A stretch of DNA of 64,000 nucleotides from Candidatus Egerieimonas intestinavium (GTDB taxonomy: Bacteria; Bacillota; Clostridia; Lachnospirales; Lachnospiraceae), in NCBI GenBank assembly GCA_018711815.1, contig DVHU01000013.1:17722-81721 (forward strand), in the 5' to 3' direction. The position numbers and the translations under genes are program-made. Position 1 is the first letter of the stretch; the number at the start of each line of letters is the position of its first letter. Below the pieces are notes generated by a model that saw only the letters and a list, made by a program, of their open reading frames with translations, was not told the DNA's origin and made no database searches. Positions 20,383 to 29,346 of the stretch are shown piece after piece.

Positions 20383-20647
20383 CAATTTGAGCTATCTAAA
20401 AGCATTAACTTTATCCTAGCCTTTCTAATTCTCCATTCTCGCGTCTCAACTTGCTATTGACCAGGCATGTCTCCACCATATAAGTCCCTATATACCCATA
20501 TGAAAAATGTAACTAGTGACAAATGCAAAGTATTTATGTATAATTGCAATTAATAATAAGATCAATGTATCACATCTTAAACGTCTTAAACATCAAATCT
20601 TTTCGCCGGATTGCCCGGCGAGTCTATCATGAAAGGGGAGAAGCTTA

Positions 20648-21586
20648 TTGGCACAGGTTCAAGTAATGGAACCATTAGAGAATATGTGCATGCTGGATCG
20701 GTTCTTGTTTGCGGAGGCGATGGAAGATCCCTGGATCCACGAATATATTCTCAAAACAATTTTTCAAAGGGAGATTCAGCTGCGTTGGATTCCTGAGACG
20801 GAGAAGGAAGTGCGGAACCATCCAAACAGAAGATCCATCCGGTTGGATGGCTGGGTGATGGATAAGGAGGGCAGGGCATATAATACGGAAGTGCAGAAGA
20901 AGGATACGGGAAATCTCCGGCGGAGAAGCCGTCTGTATCAGGGAACCGTAGACCGGTCGCTGCTGTCCAGGGGAATCCGGGACTTTAATCAGCTGCCGGA
21001 CTGCTTCTGGGTTATGATTATGCCCTTTGACCTATTGGGAGAGAAAAGATATCGCTACACCTTCCGGCAGTGCTGCAGGGAGACAGGGCAGCCCTTGGAG
21101 GATGGTGCGGTGAGAATTTTTCTCAACACACAGGGGGAAAATCCGGAGGAGATTTCACCGGAGCTGATCGAGCTGCTGAACTATATGGAGCAGGGCAAAG
21201 TACTCCCGGGAAGCTCCAAGAATATATGCAAATTACATGAAAAAATCACACAAATAAAGCAAGATAAAGAAACGGGGGTCAGGTATATGCAGGCTTGGGA
21301 AGAGTTAGAGATGATGCGAGAGGAAGGGCGTAGAGAAGGAAAAGAAGAAGGCCGCAGAGAAGGAAAAGAAGAAGGCCGTAGAGAAGGCAAAGAGGAAGGC
21401 CGCAGAGAAGGGAAAGAGGAAGGCCGCAGAGAAGGTGCCTGTGCCATAGTGAGAATATGTACCCACCTGGGAATGAATGCCCCAGAGATTTTGAGATATA
21501 TCGAAGCGGATAAAAGCATGCCCCAAGAGACGAAAAACTGGGCGAAGGAAGCGTTAGATACTGCAGAATTGGTCAAAAAGGGATAA
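20648..21586 (+). CDS. Rpn family recombination-promoting nuclease / putative transposase (PD-(D/E)XK)
   Basis: D..F...m.d....ILK, IRLDGWVMDKEGRAYNTEVQKKD, RSRLYQGTVDRSLLSRG; C-terminal (EEGRREGK)n; TTG start after AAAGGGGAG. Confidence 0.85.
   Translation: MAQVQVMEPLENMCMLDRFLFAEAMEDPWIHEYILKTIFQREIQLRWIPETEKEVRNHPNRRSIRLDGWVMDKEGRAYNTEVQKKDTGNLRRRSRLYQGTVDRSLLSRGIRDFNQLPDCFWVMIMPFDLLGEKRYRYTFRQCCRETGQPLEDGAVRIFLNTQGENPEEISPELIELLNYMEQGKVLPGSSKNICKLHEKITQIKQDKETGVRYMQAWEELEMMREEGRREGKEEGRREGKEEGRREGKEEGRREGKEEGRREGACAIVRICTHLGMNAPEILRYIEADKSMPQETKNWAKEALDTAELVKKG
21316..21438 (+). repeat. Intragenic 24-bp tandem repeat encoding EEGRREGK
   Basis: Five tandem copies of a GAAGGCCGCAGAGAAGGAAAAGAG-like unit. 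Confidence 0.9.
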
Positions 21587-21612
21587 AATATTAAGAAAGG
21601 TGGGAACGCTCT

Positions 21613-21876
21613 ATGCAAAAGTGGGAAGAGTTAGAGATGATGCGAGAGGAAGGCCGCAGAGAAGGAAAAGAGGAAGGGCGTAGAGAAGGAAAAGAGGAAG
21701 GCCTCAGAGAAGGTGTATGTGCAATAGTAAGAATGAGTTCCCAGGTGAGAATAAATACTGCGGAGCTTCGGAGATATCTTGAAGAAGATAAGAATATACC
21801 CGAGGATATTAAGGCTTGGGCGAAGGCAGTGCTGGATATGGAGGGAGAGGATCATAAGAATGAGAATAATCTTTGA
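21613..21876 (+). CDS. Stand-alone paralogue of the Rpn C-terminal region (candidate RpnS-like antitoxin)
   Basis: MQKWEELEMMREEGRREGKEEG...VCAIVRMSSQ aligns with residues 214-312 of the upstream Rpn; AGGTGG RBS before ATG. Confidence 0.7.
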   Translation: MQKWEELEMMREEGRREGKEEGRREGKEEGLREGVCAIVRMSSQVRINTAELRRYLEEDKNIPEDIKAWAKAVLDMEGEDHKNENNL

Positions 21877-21988
21877 GAATTCAGGAAAATGGTGTACGTA
21901 AATCCAGGGAAGGGAGAGGGTGCCTTTGTCAGCTGCGGGTAAAATAATTTTTAAATTTTATCGAGATCCCCCACAGTTCTCTGGAATT

Positions 21989-22059
21989 AGGGTATAATAA
22001 CCGCAGAGCGGTTATTATACCCTGCGCATGCCGGTTTCTGCGTATACCGCAGAAACCGG
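21989..22059. promoter_or_regulatory. Two consecutive perfect hairpins, the first containing TATAAT on both strands
   Basis: AGGGTATAATAACCGC-AGA-GCGGTTATTATACCCT then CCGGTTTCTGCG-TATAC-CGCAGAAACCGG. Confidence 0.75.
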
Positions 22060-22141
22060 GCGCAATAATTCGCCGGAGGTCCCATATTCGCTGGCGGATG
22101 TGGTATAATAGAAAAAAGGCTAAAGGTTAGGGGGTTTGTTT

Positions 22142-23746
22142 ATGAAGCTTACTTTTTTAGGAGCAACCCATGAGGTAACCGGCAGTTGCTATTACCTGGA
22201 GGGGGGCGGGAGCAAATTTCTGGTGGACTGCGGGATGGAGCAGGGGCCTAATCTCTACGAAAATAAAGAGATTCCCGTGCCGCCCTCAGAGTTGGATTTT
22301 GTCCTGCTGACCCACGCCCACATCGACCATTCAGGAAACCTGCCCAAGTTGTACGCGGATGGATTTCGGGGAGCGGTATACGCCACCTCCGCAACGGTGG
22401 ATTTATGTGATATCATGCTTCGGGACAGCGCCCATATCCAGATGTTTGAGGCAGAATGGAGAAACCGTAAGGGGAAGCGGGCAGGGAAGGAAGAGTATAT
22501 TCCTGCCTATACCATGAATGACGCCATTGGTCTGCTGAAACAGCTGTCGGCCTGCCCCTACAATGAGGTGGTGCGCTTAAGCGACGGCGTGCGGGTGCGC
22601 TTTGTGGATGCGGGACATTTGCTGGGGTCCTCCAGCATTGAGATTTGGATCACCGAGGGGGATCAGGAGCGAAAGCTTGTCTTTTCGGGAGATATAGGGA
22701 ACCTTGATCAGCCTATTATCAAGGATCCCACATATCTCAGTCAGGCGGACTATGTGATCATGGAATCTACTTACGGAAACAGAACCCACGAGAGGGTGGT
22801 GGATTACGTCCCGGCTTTAGCTCAGGTGATTCAGAAGACCTTCGATCGGGGCGGGAATGTGGTGATTCCCTCCTTCGCCGTGGGACGTACGCAGGAGATG
22901 CTTTACTTTATCCGACAAATCAAAGAAGAGCAGCTGATTCACGGTCACGACCGCTTCCCGGTATTTGTGGACAGCCCCCTGGCGGTGGAAGCTACCAGTA
23001 TCTTCCAGGAGCACTATGGGGACTGCTATGATGAGGAAGCCACAGCGCTGATCCACAGCGGCAGAAATCCCCTGACCTTCCCGGGATTGAAGCTCTCCAT
23101 TACCAGCGACGACTCTAAGGCGATCAATGAGGACGAAACCTGCAAGGTAATTATTTCTGCCAGCGGCATGTGTGACGCGGGCCGTATTAAGCATCACCTG
23201 AAGCATAACCTTTGGAGGAAGGAGAGCACCATCCTCTTCGTGGGATACCAGGCCCTGGGAACTCTGGGGCGGGCCCTGGTGGAAGGGGCCAAGGAGGTTA
23301 AGCTTTTCGGGGAGGAGATCAGCGTTCAGGCAGAAATCCAGGTGCTGCCCGGTGTCAGCGGCCATGCGGATGATCAGGGACTTCTCAAATGGGCTAAAGC
23401 CTTCCAGGAGAATCCTCCTGCGCAGGTGTTTGTGACCCACGGAGATGATCAGGTCTGTGAGATTTTCGCCAAACGGCTGGAGGATGAGCTGGGCTACCGG
23501 GCTATGGCTCCCTACAGCGGAACGGTATACGACTTAAAAGAAGGAAACTTCCTGGAAGTAACCAAGGGTATTCCCATCGAGCGCACTGCGGCTCTCAGAA
23601 AGAAGCCCTCCACAGTATTTGACCGTCTGCTGGCGGCAGGACAGCGCCTGCTTCAGGTGATTCGGAGAAATGAAGGCGGGGCCAACAAGGATCTGGCTAA
23701 ATTTGCGGATCAGATCAATAACTTGTGCGATAAGTGGGACAGATAA
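22142..23746 (+). CDS. MBL-fold / beta-CASP RNA-processing-type metallohydrolase
   Basis: LTHAHIDHSGNLPKL, VDAGHLLGSSSIEIW, SASGMCDAGRIKHHLKHNL, SGHADDQGLLKW. Confidence 0.9.
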   Translation: MKLTFLGATHEVTGSCYYLEGGGSKFLVDCGMEQGPNLYENKEIPVPPSELDFVLLTHAHIDHSGNLPKLYADGFRGAVYATSATVDLCDIMLRDSAHIQMFEAEWRNRKGKRAGKEEYIPAYTMNDAIGLLKQLSACPYNEVVRLSDGVRVRFVDAGHLLGSSSIEIWITEGDQERKLVFSGDIGNLDQPIIKDPTYLSQADYVIMESTYGNRTHERVVDYVPALAQVIQKTFDRGGNVVIPSFAVGRTQEMLYFIRQIKEEQLIHGHDRFPVFVDSPLAVEATSIFQEHYGDCYDEEATALIHSGRNPLTFPGLKLSITSDDSKAINEDETCKVIISASGMCDAGRIKHHLKHNLWRKESTILFVGYQALGTLGRALVEGAKEVKLFGEEISVQAEIQVLPGVSGHADDQGLLKWAKAFQENPPAQVFVTHGDDQVCEIFAKRLEDELGYRAMAPYSGTVYDLKEGNFLEVTKGIPIERTAALRKKPSTVFDRLLAAGQRLLQVIRRNEGGANKDLAKFADQINNLCDKWDR

Positions 23747-23859
23747 GGGCGTTTATATTTTGTACTGTTTAAAAAGATAAAAAACAGGCTGCAGCCGAAA
23801 CTTTGCCGCAAAGGACAGGGGTTCAGGCTGCAGCCTGCAAATCTCCCGGGGAGACTGGC

Positions 23860-24651
23860 TTATTTCCATATAATGGAAGCGGGTTTTCTGGGGGCCGTCC
23901 TGCGGTAACTGTGGTCGGGATAACCCAGCAGTATGCAGCAGGCAATTTCCTCAGGTTTAACCTCCAGCCATTGGGTGAGGACGCTGCTGGCGGGCAAAAG
24001 CCGCTTCAGGTAACCGCTGTAGAGCATACCGGCTCCCAGGGAGTTGGCCATGTGCTCCATGTTGGCGGCGGCCATGGCTCCGTCCCAGAGGTTTTCCGTC
24101 AGTACCAGAAGCAGGGCAGGGGTGTTAAAGAATAAACCATCCTGCTGGGGATCCCGCTGGTGCTGGAGATATAGAAGCTTAAAGAACCGGGCGTAGGGGG
24201 AATTATCCTGTTCCAGAGTCTGAAGAATTGAGGGGAATTCCTGCCAGAAGAGCTCCTTGAATTCCTTTAAGCGATCCTGGAGGATCAGGTAGCGGGTACC
24301 CTGACGGTTTTTGGCTGTGGCCGTATAGCGGCCGGCCTCCACGATCTGCTGAAGCGCCGCGCGTTTCAGGGGCTTGTCCTGAAAGCTGCGGATACTGCGG
24401 CGGAATTTCACACAGCGCAGAAAGCGCTCCGGCTCCAGAGTGAAATCCTCCTTTCGGTACTCCTCCACATCCTCCATGTCAAAGGAGGGAATGGACACGG
24501 CCCCGGCGGGACAGATGGCCACGCAGTGGCCGCACAGGATACAGGATCCCTTGTAGGAGGCCTTTCCCTTCTGAATCACGATGGCGCTGCCGGGGCAGTC
24601 CTTTTTGCACAGACCGCAGCCCACGCACAGTTGAGGATCAAATTGAACCAT
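23860..24651 (-). CDS. Nitroreductase family protein with two 4Fe-4S ferredoxin motifs
   Basis: CVGCGLCKKDCPGSAI, CILCGHCVAICPAGAV, then RRSIRSFQDKPL nitroreductase motif. Confidence 0.88.
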   Translation of the reverse strand: MVQFDPQLCVGCGLCKKDCPGSAIVIQKGKASYKGSCILCGHCVAICPAGAVSIPSFDMEDVEEYRKEDFTLEPERFLRCVKFRRSIRSFQDKPLKRAALQQIVEAGRYTATAKNRQGTRYLILQDRLKEFKELFWQEFPSILQTLEQDNSPYARFFKLLYLQHQRDPQQDGLFFNTPALLLVLTENLWDGAMAAANMEHMANSLGAGMLYSGYLKRLLPASSVLTQWLEVKPEEIACCILLGYPDHSYRRTAPRKPASIIWK

Positions 24652-24890
24652 TATTGCAGCGCCTCCTTTAAAGCCTGAGCCAGCTGGTCAGGACATGAGG
24701 TGGATTTGAAGCCGCAGCGGATGCCCTCCAGCCGGGAGATGGCTTCCTTTGCATCCATGCCCTCCACCAGGGCGGCGATGCCCTTCAGGTTGCCGTTGCA
24801 GCCGCCGGTGAAGGCGACGTCATAAATTTTACCGTCCTCCAGCCGGAAATCAATCTTTTGGGAACAGGTTCCTTTAGTTTTGTATGTCAT
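24651..24890 (-). CDS. TSCPD domain-containing protein (TIGR03905-like)
   Basis: GGCNGNLKGIAALVEGM..CGFKSTSCPDQLAQAL; overlaps the next gene by one base. Confidence 0.85.
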   Translation of the reverse strand: MTYKTKGTCSQKIDFRLEDGKIYDVAFTGGCNGNLKGIAALVEGMDAKEAISRLEGIRCGFKSTSCPDQLAQALKEALQ

Positions 24891-24996
24891 CTTTTTTCCT
24901 CCTGTCTGTTAGAATCTAAAACCATTATAGCAGAATGGGGAAATCTTTGCTATAATCATTACCAGAATCGTCAGGAAGCAGGAGGAATGACAAGGT

Positions 24997-25695
24997 ATGA
25001 ATACAATAGGAATTATCGGAGCCATGGAGGACGAGATAAGGCAGTTAAGGGATAAGCTTGAAGCCCCGGAGGTAAAGCGCAAAGCGTCTATGGATTTCTA
25101 CCGGGGAACTCTCCACGGAAAGCAGGTGGTGGTGGTGCGCAGCGGAATCGGCAAAGTGAACGCCGCAGTGTGCACCCAGATTCTGGTGGACGATTATCAG
25201 GTGGAGGCTGTGATTAATACGGGAATTGCCGGTTCCCTTCGGGCGGAAATCAATATCGGCGATATCGTTCTGGCTACGGACACCCTTCAGCACGATATGG
25301 ATGCCACGGAATTTGGCTATCCCAAGGGACAGATTCCCCAGATGGATATTTTGGCCTTTCCGGCGGACAGAGAGCTCACCAGGCTGGCAGAGGAGGTCTG
25401 CCGCCGGGTAAACCCGGATATTCAGGTGTTTTGCGGCAGGATCGTCAGCGGAGACCAGTTTGTGGCGGACAGCCGGGTAAAGGAGAGGATTACCCAGGAA
25501 TTTGCCGGGTACTGCACGGAAATGGAGGGGGCGGCCATCGGACAGACGGCATGGCTCAATGGAATTCCCTTCCTGATTGTCCGGGCTATCTCTGACAAGG
25601 CGGACGACAGCGCCCATGTGGATTACCCCACCTTTGAGCGGGAAGCCATTGAGCATGAGGTGAGACTGACGGAGAACTTGCTCAAGAGCCTGTAA
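24997..25695 (+). CDS. mtnN: 5'-methylthioadenosine/S-adenosylhomocysteine nucleosidase
   Basis: IGIIGAMEDEIRQL, SGIGKVNAAVCTQIL, NTGIAGSL, CTEMEGAAIGQTA, RAISDKAD. Confidence 0.93.
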   Translation: MNTIGIIGAMEDEIRQLRDKLEAPEVKRKASMDFYRGTLHGKQVVVVRSGIGKVNAAVCTQILVDDYQVEAVINTGIAGSLRAEINIGDIVLATDTLQHDMDATEFGYPKGQIPQMDILAFPADRELTRLAEEVCRRVNPDIQVFCGRIVSGDQFVADSRVKERITQEFAGYCTEMEGAAIGQTAWLNGIPFLIVRAISDKADDSAHVDYPTFEREAIEHEVRLTENLLKSL

Positions 25696-25829
25696 AAGGC
25701 GTTTTTGCCGGGAATTTGTCGAACGATTTTTGGTTACATTTCCAAATTTGCGGTATATAATTACCACAGACGCGGCCTGCTCAATCCGGATGGGCCGGCG
25801 GCGCGAAAACCATAAGGGGGTAAGTATGT

Positions 25830-26507
25830 ATGTTGCAGAATTGGATAAGCCAGAATGTATTTTTGTATGGAATGGCAGCAACAGGTATTGTAGGCCTGTT
25901 ATGTACCTTGCTTGTAAACCGCTTTTACAGCCGCGTAATTGGTGATTTGCGAAGGATAGATGTGCCGAAAACCAAATGGATGGGACAGACACTGCAGGCG
26001 TACCGGGAGAGAACCCGGCAGAATACCCTGAACAATCCCCAGATATTCGTGAGAAATCAGCTGAATCAGGGAAAAACTCTGGGCATGAGAGTTTCCCGGT
26101 GGCAGCGAGGGACAGGCTACATGTGTATGGCCTGCTTTATACTGACGGCTGCAGCCGTATATATCACTTACCAGTATCAGATGGCGGAGGCCCTGAGAAA
26201 TCAGCACCTGGTGATGGGGCTGGGAATCTTCCTGGGACTTCTGATGTTCCGGCAGTTTTTGGGCTTCACAGGAAAAGAGCAGCAGATAGCGGACGGGCTT
26301 TTGGACTATATGGAGAATAACGGCAAGCTTCCGGCGGTCTCCGTCCAGGCCCAGCGGCGTCCCGAGGAGAAGGAAAAGGGCGCTCTCATCGATCAGGTGA
26401 TGCAGGGTATCCAGCAGACTGCGGCGGCGGGCTCGAAATTCTCCGGGCTCCTTTCCAAGGAGGAGGAGCAGGTGATGCGGGAGGTTATCAAGGAATATTT
26501 GACTTGA
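25830..26507 (+). CDS. Conserved hypothetical membrane protein
   Basis: TM segments at N-terminus and mid-protein; full-length ORF between mtnN and pgi. Confidence 0.6.
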   Translation: MLQNWISQNVFLYGMAATGIVGLLCTLLVNRFYSRVIGDLRRIDVPKTKWMGQTLQAYRERTRQNTLNNPQIFVRNQLNQGKTLGMRVSRWQRGTGYMCMACFILTAAAVYITYQYQMAEALRNQHLVMGLGIFLGLLMFRQFLGFTGKEQQIADGLLDYMENNGKLPAVSVQAQRRPEEKEKGALIDQVMQGIQQTAAAGSKFSGLLSKEEEQVMREVIKEYLT

Positions 26508-26578
26508 CATCGCTTTACAAACCAGGTGTGATTTGATACACTGAAATCAGTTAAAAATTGACAAAGGAGTAGAAGAAT

Positions 26579-27925
26579 ATGGCAAAGGTTACATTGGATT
26601 ACTCAAAGACCGCGAAGTTCATCCGTCCGGATGAGGTAAAAGCATTTTCCAGAATTGCTGAGGCGGCAAAGGATGTTCTTGTCAGCAGAACAGGGGAAGG
26701 AAATGATTTCCTGGGCTGGATTGACCTGCCTGTGGATTATGACAAGGAGGAGTTCGCCAGGATCAAGAAGGCGGCCGCCAAAATCCAGGGCGATTCCGAG
26801 GTGCTTCTGGTGATCGGTATCGGCGGTTCTTATCTGGGTGCCCGGGCTGCCATTGAATTCTTGAGACACGGATTTTACAACAATGTTTCCAAGGAAATCC
26901 GCAAGACGCCGGAGATCTATTTTGTTGGAAACAACATCAGCAGCGCTTATGTAAAGGGACTGATGGATGTGATCGGGGACAGAGATTTCTCCATCAACAT
27001 CATCTCCAAGTCCGGAACCACCACTGAGCCGGCTATCGCTTTCCGTATTTTCAAGGAAATGGCGGAGAAGAAATACGGCAAGGCAGAGGCCGCGAAACGT
27101 ATCTATGCCACCACGGACAAGGCAAGAGGAGCCCTGAAGAAGCTGGCCACGGAAGAGGGGTATGAGACCTTCGTTGTTCCCGACGATGTGGGAGGCCGCT
27201 TCTCCGTTCTGACTGCCGTAGGTCTGCTGCCCATCGCAGTTTCCGGTGCGGACATAGACAAGCTGATGGAAGGAGCCGCTTCCGGCAGGGAGATGGCGCT
27301 GAATCAGCCCTTTGAGGAAAACGATGCGATGCAGTATGCGGCAATCCGCAATATCTTACTGCGCAAGGGCAAAAATGTGGAGGTGCTGGCTAACTATGAG
27401 CCCAGCCTGCACTACGTATCTGAGTGGTGGAAACAGCTGTACGGCGAGAGCGAAGGAAAGGATCAGAGAGGTATTTTCCCGGCGTCTGTGGATCTGACTG
27501 CAGATCTGCACTCCATGGGTCAGTTTATCCAGGATGGTTCCAGGATCCTCTTTGAGACTGTATTGAGCGTGGATAAATCCAGCGCGGAGATCGTGATCAA
27601 GGAAGAGCCGGTAGATTTGGACGGCCTGAACTATCTGGCAGGAAAGGACATGGATTTCGTAAATAAGAGTGCGATGAACGGCACCGTTCTGGCTCACACA
27701 GACGGAGACGTTCCCAACTTAATCGTCCGGATTCCGGAGCAGAACGAGTTCTATCTGGGCCAGCTGTTCTATATGTTCGAGTTCGCCTGTGGTATCAGCG
27801 GTTATGTGCTGGGTGTAAATCCCTTCAATCAGCCGGGTGTGGAGGCATATAAGAAGAATATGTTTGCCCTGTTAGGCAAGCCGGGCTATGAAAAAGAGCG
27901 GGAAGCCCTGCTGGCAAGGCTGTAA
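26579..27925 (+). CDS. pgi: Glucose-6-phosphate isomerase
   Basis: [52 protein letters not shown]. Confidence 0.95.
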   Translation: MAKVTLDYSKTAKFIRPDEVKAFSRIAEAAKDVLVSRTGEGNDFLGWIDLPVDYDKEEFARIKKAAAKIQGDSEVLLVIGIGGSYLGARAAIEFLRHGFYNNVSKEIRKTPEIYFVGNNISSAYVKGLMDVIGDRDFSINIISKSGTTTEPAIAFRIFKEMAEKKYGKAEAAKRIYATTDKARGALKKLATEEGYETFVVPDDVGGRFSVLTAVGLLPIAVSGADIDKLMEGAASGREMALNQPFEENDAMQYAAIRNILLRKGKNVEVLANYEPSLHYVSEWWKQLYGESEGKDQRGIFPASVDLTADLHSMGQFIQDGSRILFETVLSVDKSSAEIVIKEEPVDLDGLNYLAGKDMDFVNKSAMNGTVLAHTDGDVPNLIVRIPEQNEFYLGQLFYMFEFACGISGYVLGVNPFNQPGVEAYKKNMFALLGKPGYEKEREALLARL

Positions 27926-27941
27926 AATAAAAAGATAAGAT

Positions 27942-28018
27942 AAAAAGAGAGGCTGCCTCTGTCCGAGAACGGCCCGGCCAGCGTATGCCGGGATTCTAGT
28001 GACAGAAGCAGCCTTTTT
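27942..28018 (+). terminator. Intrinsic terminator downstream of pgi
   Basis: AGGCTGCCTCTGTC ... GACAGAAGCAGCCTTTTT. Confidence 0.8.
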
Positions 28019-28027
28019 CGTTAAAGG

Positions 28028-28093
28028 AGCTGTTGTAATTAGCGAATATCTCCGCATAAATATACGAGAATATCGAATAATGCAACCGTCTCT
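28028..28093 (+). repeat. Short form of the hairpin repeat family, copy E6
   Basis: GTTGTAATTAGCGAATATCTC...GAGAATATCGAATAATGCAAC; shares AATTAGCGAATAT and GAATATCGAATAATG with E1. Confidence 0.7.
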
Positions 28094-28107
28094 GCAATTA
28101 GCGGCGC

Positions 28108-28371
28108 TTACTCCTCGATAATCTGGATCTCCAGGTAGTCAAAATCAATCTGGTCAATGAAATTATCCTGAAAGAACCGGGTTTTATCCCGCCTCTTAAA
28201 TTCTGCGATATTGCAGTCCAGCCAGATGGGTTTGCTCAAATCCCAGTCATAGCAGATCTGATCCAGGCAGTGGAAAATCTTATGGGTGCGGGTATCCTGG
28301 GTATCGTCACAGATTACCACATCCCTCAGCAGACGGTTTTCCTTCCACATTTTTCCCCATAAACGAAACAT
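28108..28371 (-). CDS. Small conserved hypothetical protein
   Basis: Complete ORF starting MFRLWGKMWKEN. Confidence 0.55.
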   Translation of the reverse strand: MFRLWGKMWKENRLLRDVVICDDTQDTRTHKIFHCLDQICYDWDLSKPIWLDCNIAEFKRRDKTRFFQDNFIDQIDFDYLEIQIIEE

Positions 28372-28629
28372 ACAGACAACCTCCATTTTCTTTCGCCCCT
28401 ATAATGTCTGTGATGATTATACACGAAGTGACCCCAGATACACAAGATGGAAAATCCCGGAAGGCTTCCGGAGCAAAATTCAGAAAGTCTTAAGACTTTT
28501 CTCGCCAATAATAAAAAAGCCTCTGCTACAATACCAATATAGATTACTGGAAAAGAAAAGGCGGATAAGGTATAATAGGCGCAGAGTGACTATTTATCTG
28601 CGCAGAAATAAAAATGAGGAGAGAGGGAT

Positions 28630-29325
28630 ATGTATCGGATTTTAGTTTGTGATGACGATAAAGAGATTGTGGAGGCCATAGAGATTTATTTGAGCCAGGA
28701 GGGCTATCAGGTGCTGAAGGCCTACGACGGCATGCAGGCCCTGCAGATGCTGGAGAAGGAGGAGGTTCATCTCCTGATCATGGATGTGATGATGCCCCGG
28801 CTGGACGGTATCCGGGCGACCCTGAAGATTCGGGAGAAGAGCAGCATCCCCATCATCATCCTCTCCGCCAAGTCTGAGGACGTGGACAAGATTTTGGGTC
28901 TGAATATCGGGGCCGACGATTACGTGACGAAGCCCTTCAACCCCCTGGAGCTGGTGGCCAGGGTGAAATCCCAGCTGCGCCGCTATACTAAGTTGGGAAA
29001 TATCCCTGCCCAGGAGGAGAGCGCCGTCTACCGGGTGGGCGGCTTGTCCATCAACGACGACCTGAAGGAGGTCACTGTGGACGATGAGCCGGTGAAGCTG
29101 ACGCCCATCGAGTACAATATCTTGCTGCTGCTGGTTAAAAACGCGGGCAAGGTATTCTCCATCGACCAGATTTATGAGCAGATCTGGAACGAGGAGGCCA
29201 TCGGCGCCGATAATACCGTGGCGGTCCATATCCGCCATATCCGGGAGAAGATCGAGATTAATCCCAAGGAGCCCCGCTACCTGAAGGTGGTGTGGGGTAT
29301 CGGATATAAGATTGAGAAAATGTAG
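28630..29325 (+). CDS. OmpR/PhoB-type response regulator
   Basis: ILVCDDDKEIVEAIEIYL, LLIMDVMMPRLDGI, GADDYVTKPFNPLELVARV; winged-helix C-terminus. Confidence 0.95.
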   Translation: MYRILVCDDDKEIVEAIEIYLSQEGYQVLKAYDGMQALQMLEKEEVHLLIMDVMMPRLDGIRATLKIREKSSIPIIILSAKSEDVDKILGLNIGADDYVTKPFNPLELVARVKSQLRRYTKLGNIPAQEESAVYRVGGLSINDDLKEVTVDDEPVKLTPIEYNILLLLVKNAGKVFSIDQIYEQIWNEEAIGADNTVAVHIRHIREKIEINPKEPRYLKVVWGIGYKIEKM

Positions 29326-29346
29326 CATAGAACAGGAGCGTATAGG

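Noticed and set aside
21316-21438. CRISPR-like regularly spaced repeat
   Set aside because: 24-bp units are directly contiguous, in frame and protein-coding (EEGRREGK); no spacers
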